Source: Aphelenchoides besseyi
Lineage: Eukaryota > Nematoda > Chromadorea > Rhabditida > Aphelenchoididae
Reading direction: 5' to 3'
NCBI GenBank assembly: GCA_024699855.1
Contig: JAMPIQ010000001.1
Coordinates: 17,422,001-17,486,000, forward strand
DNA length: 64,000 nucleotides
Below are positions 10,289-22,900 of the stretch, piece by piece. The notes beneath the pieces are model-generated. The model saw nothing but the letters and a program-made list of their open reading frames with translations. It ran no database searches and was not told the origin of the DNA. The position numbers were made by a program, and so were the translations under genes. Position 1 is the stretch's first letter; each line of letters begins with the position of its first letter.

Positions 10289-11814
10289 ATGTTTATAACC
10301 AATCGATTGTATTCTCCGTGTGATGTGGGGAATCCACACTACGCCCTCGGAGTCTACACAGATCCCCGAACACACCGTCTTTACGTTTATGCTCCCTTTG
10401 AAAAACACAAAAAGAAGTGGAAGATTTTTCGTTTCGCCGTTGATCAAGAGCTATTGGAGTGGGAGTTTGTTGGAAATTTGGATATCGAAATGAAAAACGT
10501 GTGTGTAAGCCCTTGTGGACGTTACTTCTGGTCGCTCGAGATAACTACGCAAATTCGAGCTTACGACCCACAACCATTGTTTTTCCGGCAAGTGGACATC
10601 CGAACATTAGCTTACGAAGACTTCAAAACTTCCGGTACGTTTTATATTCGACCGTCAAGTTCTGTTTAGACATTACGTTCGCTGACGAATTACACACAGC
10701 TATTCGTTCTGCTCGTTTTCGACACACAACTAGCGGCACGTTTTTGTTTTTTAACGTAAGCCACTCAGATGATGTGATTTATAAAAACATAGACGAAGTT
10801 TTTTTGATGGATGTCGATCCGGTAAGTCTCACGAATATCCGGGAAATCTCGTCGGTTTTATGTGAAACGACATGTTCACTTCAACCGCATCAAATTGCCC
10901 GTGTTGCCCACAGGACATCTTGTCCCCGACGCTGATGATCGATTTCCTGACGATCGCTATGCGAGATGGCGCACAGGTCTAATCGAACACGACGAATCGA
11001 TTTACTTTTATCGAATCGACTACTTTGGAGATCTTCATGTCTCAAATTGGCAACAGACTGGACTTTTGAACTGGACAAAGTTTTCGCTAACTGGAAACTA
11101 TCGCCCGTTAGTAAGTACCTGAGTAACACGATCAGAAGCACAAACTTCTAGGCGTGGATAGAGTCCGATAAACAAGACATATTTGCTGCTGCTGCGGATG
11201 CTGGAAGGGATTGGTCAATTTCTACTGATCGTATAAGCAATAGCAGACGAACTTATCTTGACGACGGCATTGTTCATGAATACGCTTCTCCTGAAGGCAC
11301 CACAGTTTTTTATCAGTTAAAATTTCATTTTGAAACCTTAACTTGCGAGTAATACTATCATCTGTCACTAAGATCATTGTGAGCTTTTAGATGTAAAAAA
11401 CTTTTCGATACCAAATTGTATTGGGATGATGAGCGCCGGCTAATCACGCACCTTAACAAACACGATGGTTCACGCGTGCTTTTCCTAGATAGTCTAATCA
11501 CGGACCCAACGATAAAACAATTTGCGTATGAGTTCATTTGCGTTGGACAGGTTCCCAGACTCAAAGATATTGCTTATTGGGCAGTTCGTGATCGTCTTCG
11601 ACCAAAAACTGAAGATCGACGGATACTCGCGCTAAACACAATCATCGATCGTGTCAGCAGACTGGTGAAAGTGAAAAGACGAACCAAAAAGATCAAGGAA
11701 AAACCTTATTGGCCAGAAAAAAACTCATTATTGGTCGCAAATCCCAAAAACCCCTTGTTTTCTGTTAATCGCGTTCAGATAATTTATTTGTTAAGAAAGT
11801 TAATCAAAAAATAA
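10289..11814 (+). CDS. Uncharacterised protein with SOCS-box-like C-terminal segment
   Basis: The first ATG is at 10289 after a possible CTTTAG acceptor, so an upstream exon may exist. Exons join through GTACG...TTTAG (about 10634-10668), an unclear junction near 10820-10915, GTAAGTACC...TTCTAG, and GTAATACT...TTTTAG, ending at 11814. The N-terminal two thirds is beta-strand-like and recognises no family for me. Near the C-terminus, VPRLKDIAYWAVRDRL followed by a hydrophobic helix resembles a SOCS box (P-x-S-L-x-x-L-C-R-x-x-I-R). If so, the protein would recruit Elongin BC and Cullin-5 for ubiquitin ligation. That is an inference from one short motif. The tail is strongly basic (VKVKRRTKKIKEK). 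Confidence 0.55.
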
Positions 11815-11837
11815 ACTTTTGAGATACTTTTAAAAAA

Positions 11838-12782
11838 TTACAACTCACCAACAACGACCGGGGCTTCGTCTATCGCATCCTTCAAATGAGCTGGATGCGA
11901 GATGCACCGTGAAAGCTCTTTAACCTCGAACGACGCTTTAGCTACAGTTTGTGCGGATTTCCTGCAGCCTTGAGAAGGAGTAACGGCAAGGTTTTTTTGG
12001 CCATTTCCCTAAAACCGGTTGTTATATACAATGACCAATTAAAGTTATTCAAAAGTGCAAAAAGTTTTGGACAACGAGATCGGATTATTTTGTCATAGAA
12101 AACAATGATGTATTCAAATTGCCAACGTTTCTTCAAATTCAAATCGGAGACAAAAGAACGTCGTGAAAGATTAGGATCACTACTCGGCAAACTGGAGTGA
12201 ATACGACAATCTTGTGTATCTCTCTGACGCGTTTGCCCTTCCACTATCTCAAAGACCCAAACCAAAAGAAGCGACAAGTTAACGATCAAAACATCAAACG
12301 CAAAAATCAACTAATCTTCAATTCACTTTTCCACAATTTATGAGTCTTTAAGTCCTCAAAACCTTTAGGTCTTGCATTTAAATTTCTGTTTTAAATGAGT
12401 CAACTTTGACAAATTGCAACCCCTACTTTTTAGTTCCCATATAAATTGGCTTATGACAAAAAGATCCGATCTCGATGACGACCAAATTTCATGTTAAAAA
12501 AGTAAACTTACTCGAGGTTAATTTTAACGCTGTCGTGCTTGAACTTCTCAGAAATCGACGCGTAATCGAGCTCCGTTGCCTTTTTATTTTTCTTCGAAAT
12601 AAAGGCCTCAACAAGGTAAGTTGCGGCAGCAGTGGCACATGTCGCTTGATTACCTAAAATTGTACGATTATATGTTTTGTGCAGGTTCACTTACTTTGAT
12701 CGATTGTGCGCTTCACAAAGTAGTCTTTCTTGCTCCAGTCGAGCTCCTTGATTACTTTGTAAGCGTTAGAGCTTGATGACAT
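11838..12782 (-). CDS. Uncharacterised small protein, exon structure partly resolved
   Basis: ATG at 12782 (MSSSSNAYKVIKELDW) splices through GTAAGTG...ATTTTAG into an exon with QATCATAAATYLVEAF and EKFKHDSVKINLE, then GTAAGTTTAC. A downstream segment after a GGTTTTAG acceptor reads GNGQKNLAVTPSQG to AIDEAPVVVGEL and a stop at 11838-11840. Whether the two parts belong to one protein is uncertain, because the middle exons (12010-12500) are not clear. I do not recognise the family. Predicted soluble, alpha-helical, Lys-rich. Confidence 0.45.
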
Positions 12783-13390
12783 CTACAATCAATGTTGTTA
12801 TTAATCCGTAATCAGGTTCTAGACACGACAGAGTTCACGCGTAAAAAGTTCGCGTAGACAATGAAAAGATGGAGTTCGCGAACAACTAGTAGGCTTAATT
12901 GTTGACTATCAATCGAGTTAATCTGAAAATGAGCGAATAGGCACGTTGATTCAGAGCATCGCTATGAAGTAAACGGATGAACAGTTTCCACCGAAATTCG
13001 AATTCAAATTTTTAAAGTCAATCGATTCTTTCCAATTTGTTTATCAACAGTATGCGTCAATTTTGAATCAACTTTTGTACGCAATTACCGGAAACTGTTC
13101 AACAATTGCATGTTAAAATTCGCTCGCAAATCGACAAAGAATTTTGGAAATTGCCGAAGTACCGGTGCTGTTAATAGATTTCAGAGATCATCATCGAATA
13201 AGACCACCTATGAGTTTGTTGTCAATGATATTTAGCAAAATGCTGCGATTCGACTTGTTTCTGATGAGAATAAAAGATCACATCACTAACTGAATTTGAC
13301 GGTCAGATTCCACAACCGTTTGTCAAGAAGCTCACAAGGAATCATCACAGTGAACAGTCGCTTTAAATTCGATTATTCAAAAGACTAGTG
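12783..13390. other. No supported gene
   Basis: AT-rich intergenic sequence without an open frame above background. The last 80 bp lead into the small gene at 13391. Confidence 0.35.
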
Positions 13391-13733
13391 ATGGAACAGT
13401 GTGTTTGGAATCTCAATGTTTTCGTTCAAAATTTCATATTGTTTGCTACTGAATGGAATGTGCACAACAAATGTGAGTTTGTTATATCTCAGCGACTTGC
13501 AATAAAACCTTCCAGCAATTCTCCAAATTGCCGTTCAAAAAAGACAAGTCTTTGATCTTGCCTTAAGAAACGGCACCAATACACGAACAATGCAAGTTCT
13601 CATTCGTCTGTCTAAGATCATGTATTTAAGTTGATTCTCAGTTCGCAAAAAAGACTTCGAACAACAACAAATGACCAAACAAAAGATCACGAAACTTCTT
13701 GAAGAGATGAAAGTGAACGAAAATGGAGAATAA
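13391..13733 (+). CDS. Small uncharacterised helical protein (about 87 residues)
   Basis: Three exons join in frame: ATG 13391 (MEQCVWNLNVFVQNF), intron GTGAGTTTG...CTTCCAG, a middle exon with KRQVFDLALRNGTNTRTMQV, intron GTCTGTC...TTCTCAG, and a last exon with FEQQQMTKQKITKLLEEM ending at TAA 13731-13733. It contains no signal peptide or membrane segment and looks like an amphipathic coiled-coil subunit. Size and composition resemble small adaptor subunits (for example BLOC/KXD1 type), but I cannot assign it. Confidence 0.5.
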
Positions 13734-14492
13734 ACAAAAGACTCAAAATCGGACGCCGTCAATCGGTAGCCCAGCAAAATCATCAATTGAGGAAAAAGGA
13801 AGGGACATCACGACTTTGCTATCGCCTACCAATAGTTTTGTCGTGCGATACGTAATAGAGATTGTTTCCGTTGAAGAAGGACAATGACCGGCGTCCTCCG
13901 AACGACGTCGCGCATATGCCATTGATTCACCAACAAATTTTAGTTATTTCTTTTGATCAACTGACATCACAATGTGCCCGTTTATTTCGATAATCCGCCG
14001 AGTTGATGTGAGTTACCGTACACTTCTACTTCTGATTCAAATAGTTGCGCCGAAAGGTCTGCAGCGCAACAAAATGAACTTCAATGCAAATGTTTGGGCG
14101 TTCTAATAGAAAATCTTTCCGTTGTGTAAGACAGTGAAAAACGTCTGCAAGTCGTGAAATATTTTTGGTTATTATCGTTCATTTCAACTTTAATTGGCAT
14201 CGTAAATGACTGCTTTTGTTCATGGCGTTGTGGAGCCAATTTCTTGCCGATGATCATCTGCATCTAGTGGTTTATCAACATTGTCCACTCTCATCGCAAC
14301 GTCAAGAAAGACTTCACGAATTCATTTAGTTATGACAAAGCTTTTGGTGTTCAATAACGCTTTGAACCAACTTCTCTTTTGTATTACATTCGCTGGAATA
14401 ATGTTGTCGTATAACATCTCGACGTTTCTATTTCGCAAAGAAAAAACGTATTTAGCAAAAAACTAAATGACAAAAGAAAAATATTGATTACT
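13734..14492. other. No firmly supported gene
   Basis: A plus-strand frame at 14281-14466 contains a possible membrane helix (NQLLFCITFAGIML) and a short ATG-containing exon with a GTGAGTTACC donor lies near 13973. Neither can be extended into a credible protein. Confidence 0.3.
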
Positions 14493-14760
14493 TTAATCAT
14501 GATACTCTTCCAGAGCCGCAATCATACTTTTAATTTTTCCGACAAGTTTGTCCGGAGAGTATTCGGTATCATCGCAATGCAGACGTGAAACGTCAGACAT
14601 GCATTTTATCTACAAATGTGTTGAACCATCTAAGTCGCCCATAAACATGCCGTTTCATCAACGGCAACATGAATTGCACATTTGTTGCAACTTCCGGCAC
14701 TATGAAACATACTTGGCCCCATGCAACGTCCTTTTCCACGGGGAAAAATGGACGGATAAA
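14493..14760 (-). CDS. C-terminal part of an uncharacterised protein
   Basis: A segment with VEKDVAWGQVCFIVPEV and ATNVQFMLPLMKRH splices (GTTTATG...TTTGTAG, 38 bp) to IKCMSDVSRLHCDD...MIAALEEYHD and TAA. No start codon or upstream acceptor is visible before an in-frame TGA near 14780. The gene is either truncated or missing a 5' exon I cannot place. Confidence 0.35.
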
Positions 14761-14806
14761 CAACAAATTTATTCAAAACGAATAATCAATTCTAATTTAA
14801 TTCTAT

Positions 14807-15960
14807 TTATTCTTTTGATCGCCAATAAAAACAACAATAATGACTGGGGCGTCCGCTAAGACGCGGTTGGAGCAAAAAAGTGAAAGGAGGCGGAGGGAGG
14901 TGCGAGAAAGCTGACCGCTGCGGCGAACGGTCGGAATGATCTTCGCGACAGCAACCATCAACACAACACGCATCACCTTGCTTGCATTCGCAGCCATCTT
15001 TGTAAAAGCCGTTCATGCAATGTTGACCCACGTTAGCAATGCACAGGAACAAGTTCGATTGGTCGACAGTCAACGAATTTTCAGTCTAGAAAACAGCGGA
15101 TATTAGTGGAACTAATCGAGAAAACTTACAGTGCATTTCATGAAAACCCAAGAAAGTTTGCTCGCAGCGTTGGCACAATCGTATGGACAACCCTCAAAAC
15201 GACCTGAACGAATACCAGACGTTACATTGACCGTAATACGAAACAATCCACTCTTCTTCGCATATTCTTGCGGTGCATCCAAATTGTCTGGTAGTTGATT
15301 CACATTTCTTATTGATGATTGACAACAACTTCGTAAGAGCCGCCAAAGTGTATCAACTTGTCAAATTGAACGAAATTGATGAGCGAGTTTTTCGGACGAC
15401 AATGCCACTGGAAATTGTTATATGTAAAGTTCTGCAACTGATTTCAACTTACCCAATAACTTGAATCATAGAACGAATGTCATTGATGTATGGTTTATTG
15501 GGGAACTCGTCGATTCGAGTATTGCCGTATGGAAACATGACGCTTTGCAACTGATCGCGAAACGACGAATAGACGCCGATTTTGGAATTAACCTCGATAT
15601 CACCCGTAAAAATACAACATGTGCGATACTCGTCGCTGTCCGCAGCAAGCTTTCGTTTCGTATCTTCGATCATCAACTGATTCGGACTGACAGAGAACGC
15701 ACAAGCAATTCACGCGACAGTTGCATTTGACCGGTACTGTCGACAAATTCAATGACCAAGTGGCACGTGTTGTTGTAAAATTCTTCGCCTTTAATGTTTG
15801 TGAAATCGTACATCTTGACTTTCTTTTTTTCTTGAGCATTGTTGTTGTCCAAACAAAGATAAAGATAACCAGAAATCTGCAAACAAACGACATTACAGGT
15901 TTAAAGAGCTTTCGCTACACTGCGACTTGTGTTGTAGCCCAATCCTTTGTGTGATCCAGC
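14807..15960 (-). CDS. Cysteine-rich, probably secreted protein of unknown family
   Basis: Consecutive minus-strand exons can be joined: LLDHTKDWATTQVA / ISGYLYLCLDNN to STGQMQL (15883 downward), then PNQLMIEDTKRKL to NDIRSMIQ (to about 15467), a less certain exon near 15310-15425, the exon at 15303-15127 ending WVFMKC, and a last exon with CIANVGQHCMNGFY, CECKQGDACCVDGCC and a Pro-rich tail ending at 14807. The cysteine density and CCxxGCC cluster suggest a disulfide-rich extracellular protein. One splice (15702 region) needs a 32-bp intron. The family is not recognised. Confidence 0.4.
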
Positions 15961-16789
15961 AGTGCTCCGTAGATCGGACAATTTTTGAGTAGTCAAATCA
16001 AAATCGAATTTCCGAACACGTGTTGACAATTCGCATCTTTGCGCCCTTTCAAAAATGGCTCCAACATATCAGCTTTCTTCTGTTCATCGATGTTAATTGA
16101 TGGCATTTAAGTTCCGGTGCAAACGTGTGAATCTCGAAAAGGACATGGACGAACAGCAAGTGATTTGACCAACACGCACAAGACATTGCACATCTTGTTG
16201 GCAAACTCACATTGAAACGTATATCCAACCCACCATTTGGTTTAACCACATTGCTTGATGTTTCGATTGCTGACAAGAACCGGACATTAAATTAAATCAC
16301 AATCCTGTTGATTAGCGCATCGTTGTCGAACGAATGAATGTCACGAACCAAAGAAACACAGGAACTTGTTTGACTTCAGCCGATTCACACAAAAAACGAA
16401 AAGACAGCTGAATTCGTCAAAATTTGCATTCTTGTTAATTGATGAGAATTACCACTCGTCTTCGCATGCGATATGCAGAATCCTTGAAAACATTGACCAA
16501 CAGTCGAGTTTACAATATGATCTTGAACGATTGCAACTCTTTCAATCACAGGAATTCAAAACCATTGACTTCCAAATCATTTTCATTGTCCATTGCAATC
16601 CTTTCATCAAAGCAACATCGATTTCCACGTTACCGAAGTTCCAGCGCTTTAGCTCGAACCGTCCAAATTCGATTCAACATTTGTTTTTAACAATAAAAAC
16701 AGCTTACATCGCACAACTTTTCAATTGATCGCACTCAATAACAATTCTGATCAAAAAGCAAGTATTCTTCATAATGTTCTTTTTTTTAT
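15961..16789. other. Ambiguous stretch, possible upstream exons
   Basis: Minus-strand pieces (ETSSNVVKPNGGLDIRFN and DEQKKADMLEPFLKGRKD) look coding and have splice donors, but cannot be linked with confidence. The plus-strand frame 16366-16728 is low complexity and probably chance. Confidence 0.3.
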
Positions 16790-16968
16790 CGTGGTTTGTG
16801 TTGTTTCGGTGGATCTGTTGGCGGCAGCGTCTATTACTTTTTGTAAGTTGATTGCTCGGTTCACGTATCTTTTGCGGTTTTAGGAAGAAGCGCAACGCAG
16901 CCGGTGGTGATTTGGAGTCGGGCGAAGAGAACTCGAAGATGTACGATTCAGTCGAAGTGATCGTCTGA
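16790..16968 (+). CDS. Possible 3' end of a membrane protein
   Basis: A short hydrophobic segment after a T8 run splices through GTAAGTTG...GGTTTTAG to an acidic tail (AGGDLESGEENSKMYD) ending EVIV and TGA at 16966-16968. The T8 homopolymer makes the frame of the hydrophobic part uncertain. Upstream exons were not found. Confidence 0.3.
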
Positions 16969-17241
16969 TTCGCGTTTATGATATTGTTTTTGATTGAGTG
17001 AATAAACATAAGGTTCTAATCATTTATTAGAGCATTGAAGCAGTATTAGTCTCTATTGGCAGCTATTTGAGTTTGTATTAGATGACTGTTTCGACTTGCT
17101 TTGTGGAAACGAAACCTAAAATTGACGACCTTTGACGACAAACGGAAATCTCGTAGTTCTTACCAGTCACTCGATTCTTTTGGCTTTTTGTCGTAGAACA
17201 GATGATGGTCGTAGCAGGTATGTCAAAGATTGTTGATGAAG

Positions 17242-19790
17242 ATGGTTACTAAAGGCGAGCTGGTAAGTGGAAATCACGTTCACTTGCTAATCACTTAGTT
17301 TCAGACGCGTTTATCATCTCTACCCAATCAACCATGTTATCTGCTTCGGTTTCCGAAAGCAACGATTCTACTCGATTGTGCACTTAATTTGGATCCACTA
17401 CTCAGTTTTATGCCATGTTTTCTCACCAACAGGTAAACGAATTCGCGCTCCGAAATACCTGTTAGTTTAGAAGCAGAATACTGAACTCCGCACGTTTGTG
17501 TCCCGATTCAACAAAACGAATGGGCGGAGTAAATTTCTACGATCGAATTCCCGAAGTTGAAAGTGTGAAAGTTGGTTTCATTTGACTGTCCACATTCTTT
17601 TAGTTACTTTTAGTTCGGAGATGTTCAACCGAAGTCGATTGACGCGATTTTAATTTCACATTGGAAATCGCTGATCGGTTTGCCGTTCATTACGGAAAGA
17701 AACGAATTTCACGGCGTTGTTTATGCAACGATACCAACGAAAGAACTGGGCGGGTGAGTTGAGTAGTGATAGAAAAGTACCGGGTTCTTGTTTAGTTTGG
17801 TGATGAAAGAGCTGATTGACTATTTCGGTCGCATTCGTGGACGTCCGTTTTCTGCTGAAGATCGAAAGAATGAGACTTGGAAGTGAGTTCAGTGGTTTCG
17901 TTTGTGTTTCAATGCGTTTAGAAACTTTCAAAACGGTTCATTGTCCAACCCGACTAACTGGCAATCGATGTTCACGGCCGCTGAGGTTGAAAGTTGTTTG
18001 TCGCGGATTCTGTTCATCAGTTTGGGTGAAACGAAAGTGAGTTTATGGTTTGAATTGTTATTTCGTTTCATTTGAGGTGGTTAATGGTGCTACGAAGGTC
18101 ACTGCTTATAGTAGTGGCTATGCTATCGGATCGTGTAACTGGATAATTGAATACGAGAACGCTAAAGTTTGTTTTCTTTATACGATCGATTTTGATGTGT
18201 ACTTTCAGTTTGGATACGTCTCTTCGAGTTCGGTTAAAACGTCTCATCAGCGGAATTCGTATTGGAAAAACTTTCATGCTTTGGACTCAATGATCATCAC
18301 ATCGCTGAGTCGGTTTCCCGACGTGGATCCCTCGATTCCGTGTCGCAAGATTTGCAGTACGTTGATTGAAACGTTGAAGAAGGGCGGGAATGTTCTTTTT
18401 CCTGTGAATCCCGTTGGTCCGATTTACGATTTGGTTGAGATTATTTTTGGAGCTATGGATGCGGTGAGTTCAATTGATCGTTTGCCTGAACATCGGCTTT
18501 AGGGTAAAGTCTCCGTTGATGTTCCGGTCTACGTGATTTCACCTGCGATTCGCGGATCGTTCTCGTACGTGAATATTTTCACCGAATGGTTAACGGAAGC
18601 AAAAGCCAGTCGAGTGTATGGTGCCGAAGAGCCGTTTTATTTCACTGGGGTTTGTTCGTAAAGTTGAGATTCGAATTCATTGGTTTGTTTTAGTGGATGG
18701 AAGAAAATCGGATAAAAGTCTACGACAACGTCTACGGACAGTTCTCACGCGATTTCCGAACACCGTGTGTGGTTCTAACCGGACATCCGAGTATGCGATT
18801 CGGAAGCGTCGTTCATTTCATGGAACTTTGGGGCGCCAACGAGAAGAATGCGGTGATTGTGACTGGTGAGTTGAAGTCAGTTGAAGTTGATTTTAATGTT
18901 GTAATTTAAGACCCCGATTTTCCATTAAGTGAAGTCTACAAACCTTTTCGAAATCAATTGATTCGAGCCTACGACTATCCAATTGAAACACGACTCGACT
19001 CTTCCTACGTCAACAGCACACTGCTTCCCGACTTGAGTCCCAAACTGTTGATTGTGCCCGAAGAGTATGCGAAGCCTGAGAATACTCATTACATCAATTA
19101 CGTAGGTTGAACATTAACATCTTAAGGTTGAACATCGAATTGCAGTCATCGACGGTTATGATCAAGGACGAGAACAAAGTGTCGGTGATCAACAATCCGA
19201 GTCGGAAACGAGCGCTTGTCGATGCAGACGTTTGTTCTAAAAACAGTTGATTCAAAGTAACTTCTTTCGTTTAGCTTATACTGAATTTGCAATTGGATGC
19301 GAAGAAACCGCGAATGATCTCGATGTTCAATTTGCGCGGATTTCTGTCCACTTATGACAACAAATACGAGATTGTGGTTAGTTGCAGAAGGTTATCTATA
19401 ATTCGTCTGAGTTTTAGAGCAAAGTCGATCCCAGTGATACAATAAAGGAACCGGGCAAAACGCTTCAAAATTACATTGGACCTCTTTCACCTGAAAAGTT
19501 GATTGAAGCACTTAGAAAGGTTAGTTGAGAATTACGAAATCCGATTCTTAGTTTATGCTTCAGAATGGGTTTCATGCTGAACATGGCGCTGTAAGTGCTG
19601 GTCAACATAGCACCGTGCGTATTGTAAGTTCCAAGACTATCACTGTTCTTCTGTTACTCTTTAGCCAACACTTCAAACGGAAATTCGGATTGCTGCCGGT
19701 GGGCATAGCTCTCGAATTTGTTGTCCGTCCGTGGAGACAAGACGACAAATTCAGGAGATTTTGTGTACTTGTTTGGAAAAGTTGAGTTAA
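17242..19790 (+). CDS. INTS9: Integrator complex subunit 9 (metallo-beta-lactamase/beta-CASP pseudo-nuclease)
   Basis: Start ATG at 17242 (MVTKGEL), about 13 exons with introns of 40-60 bp. Recognisable INTS9 blocks in order: [109 protein letters not shown] then [34 protein letters not shown]; and a C-terminal domain ending [18 protein letters not shown] and TAA. INTS9 pairs with the endonuclease INTS11 and, with INTS4, forms the cleavage module that processes snRNA 3' ends and attenuates promoter-proximal Pol II. As in other INTS9 proteins, the beta-lactamase fold here is expected to lack the full zinc ligand set. The gene lies 117 bp upstream of WDR24 on the same strand. Confidence 0.93.
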
Positions 19791-19907
19791 ATTATGTAAT
19801 CAGATATAAACGATTAAAAGAATTATGAGAGATAGTATTTGATGTTAACGATCATATTAAATATCTTGAGATTCTTTACAACTTTTCTTACAATCATTTG
19901 GTACTCA

Positions 19908-22900
19908 ATGACTGAAACCGACAATGATCAGTCGGTGTATGTGGTTCAAAACGTCGTACACGATGTTGGCGAAGCGATGGACGCGCTTTCGACGAACAAA
20001 AACTTCGATTTGGTTGCTGTGGCCGGACGTTCGGGTTCGTTGCTATGATATGGTATTAAACGACTGAGATTTCAGTGATGAAATTGTACGCTATTCGTGA
20101 CAATAAGTTCGAACAAGTCTTGGATCTACGGACAAAAACCTGCGGTCGAAACGTTTACTTCTCGGGAAGCATCTCGTGGAACTCAGTGAAAGGTACTTTT
20201 GATAAGGAGTTTGATTAGTTTGGTTGTTTAGAAAATTTGATTGCGGCAACCTCGTCCACGGGTTCGATTGTTGTCTTTGATTTGGATCATTGTCGTGGTC
20301 TCAATTCGCAGGATACGATTCGTTTCATTGATCCAGGTGCTGGAAGTTCTGATCACTTGTTTCGGGCGAATAAAGCGGCGGCAACCAAAGTTTGCTTCCA
20401 CTCCTTCAATCCCTATCTCTTTGTCAGCGGTTCACGAGATGCAACGCTGTGGCTTCACGATTATCGGCAGCTCGAACCGGCGGCTTCTTTCGTGTATGAG
20501 AAGTTTTTTTAGCAAGGTGATCAGTTTAAGTTCAGAGTTCAAGGTGGCTCTATTGATTCGATCCGTGATCTTCAGTTTTGTTTGGATTCCTCACATCAAG
20601 ACTATTTTGTGACTGGAGATGATAGCGGTAAAGTACTCTTAAGAGATTGGAATTATAATCGAATTTAGGAACTGTTCGTTTTTGGGATCTTCGATATGCA
20701 AACGCCTACTTGAAAGTGAGAGATTTTTTGAGATTTTGATCCTAATGATTGTAGGAGTTCATTGGGAATACGAGACAACTAAGTTCACTAGCACTCAATC
20801 GTCAGTCGTGGAATCTACTTTTAACTGGTGGTCTCGATCGTTTTGTTCGGGTAATCGAATTGAACAAGTGAACAATCATGAAGTGCTTTTAAGATTTGGG
20901 ATTGGTCGCTGGACAGTCCCGAGACGATTCAAACTATCGAAACACCAACCACAGTCGGAAGAGTCGAATGGGACACTTCTTCACGATACCATTTTGCGAC
21001 GGCAACAAATCTCCATGATCATCGATTGCTGATGTGGGATTATAGACGTCCAGCATTTCCGTTTATGACTTTTCGTTCTCACGATTCAAATGTTTCTGGT
21101 TAGTTTCAAACGATTAGTTCAGAGATTCTTTGTTTAGACATCGCTTTTCCGCAGAATCCGAATCCAACCGATCGGAAGTTTGTGAGTTGTGGTCGTGATC
21201 GGAAGCTCATTTTGCATTACACCGAGTTTGGAGACTCGACAGTCGAAGCGTTTTGTCCATCCATTAGCATGGCAATAGGACCGGATAACGAGATCTTTTC
21301 TGCAGGTTCTGAGATATAAAACTCGAATAGAAATCGATTGTGTTTCAGTTCCTCGACCTTATTTGAATGGGAATCTTGTGGCGGAATTGGATTTCACGAA
21401 ACCGGTTACTTCCACGATTTTGAACTATTTGGACGACGAGGTCCCGATCTTTAATGATCCTGAGAGTTTGATCAAGTTGGCCAAATGGTACGAAAGTAAT
21501 TTGTTTATTTTGTTGGAGTATCGGATTTCAGTTATCGATTTAAAGACGATCATCCGGTGCGTATTTGCAATTGGAATTCGCACATAACAAAGAAGCTGGG
21601 AAACTATCATTTGGCTTACACGTGGTCGATAATCGGCATTTTGCTTCAACAAGCCGGGATTTGCATTCCACCGGTTGTCAAAAAGCCAAAAGATCGTTAC
21701 TTCGAGTTTGCGGATCCTGACAACCGTAAGTTTATCAAACAGTAAAGGTGTAGTGGTGTTTAGCGTTTCCGCAATCATCTGCGGCTCATGACGATGACGA
21801 AAGGTCGAATGGACCGGATAGTGACGACGAGTTGGAAACCGGAGCTTTCAATCAAAACTTCCAGGAAACGTTGTCATCGGAAGCTGATTTGTTCTACGGA
21901 ATCGAAGAGTTCGGGAACATGGAAATGATTCCCGGAGGTAGTCGATTTCTCGACTTTATTCAACAGAATCGGTAGTAAATGTTGGTAATTGAAACGATTC
22001 GGCCTTTTAGAGAACATTTGATGAAAATCGGAGCTCACTTGAATGACGATGCCATTTTTGTGAAGTCGAATGAAAACGACGAAAACAGTGATAGCGAGTC
22101 GGAGTTGACAGAACAAAACATTTCCAGTGAGACCGCTGAAGAGGATGAAGATGATAACAAGAGTTCGACAAATTCGGGATCTGTTTCACCGGCTTTGAAT
22201 TCTGAGCGAATGGTACCGTTAGAGACGGAAAGCATCGCAAGCGGAGCATCAGATGGCGAACATCGCAAAAAGCATGGGAATAGTGAGTACGAGGTTCCAA
22301 TAACCGAGACCAGCGCGTTGGACTCGTGGGGTCCATTGTCGGTGCTGAAAAGAATCATGAACGCTTACTCGGATGTTTGCGATTCTCAGACCTGTGCGAC
22401 CGTTTGCTTCATTTTGGGTAAACTGGCAATTGATCTTTTCGGCGAAGATCAAGTGAGTGCTTGGTGTTTTCACTACATTGGTGAGTGGATGTTTGATTGA
22501 ATGAGGTCGTGGCTTTTATAGAGATGTTGCAAGATGCGGGAAACAACGAGTTGGCAACATTGATGGCTAAACAATGTGGTCTGCAAGAAGTGATAAAAAG
22601 CATTCAAGAAGTGAGTTCGAACAGCAAACCGAATTTAAGCTCATGGTTTAGAATATGCACGTGAAGTTCTTTTGTGCAAACTGTCAAACTGCAACACCAA
22701 GTGGACAAACGTCGTGTGAGAAGTGTGGAACCTCATTTGCCACTGTTTGTACTGTTTGGTAATTAAAAATCAAAGTGAAATAATCAGAAGTAACTTTCAG
22801 TGATCACGCATGCAAAGGACTGTTCTCTCAATGCAATGAGTGTGGTAATGAAAATTAGCTCTTTCATAATCTCTTTTTTTCTTAAGGACATGGTGGACAT

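Noticed and set aside
16366..16728. 120-codon plus-strand frame rich in Ile, Phe and Gln
   Set aside because: AT-rich composition, no splice partner and no domain; likely chance.
19839..19907. Hydrophobic N-terminal extension of WDR24 from the upstream ATG
   Set aside because: WD40/GATOR2 proteins have no signal anchor. The stretch is AT-rich intergenic sequence where a trans-splice or start region is expected.
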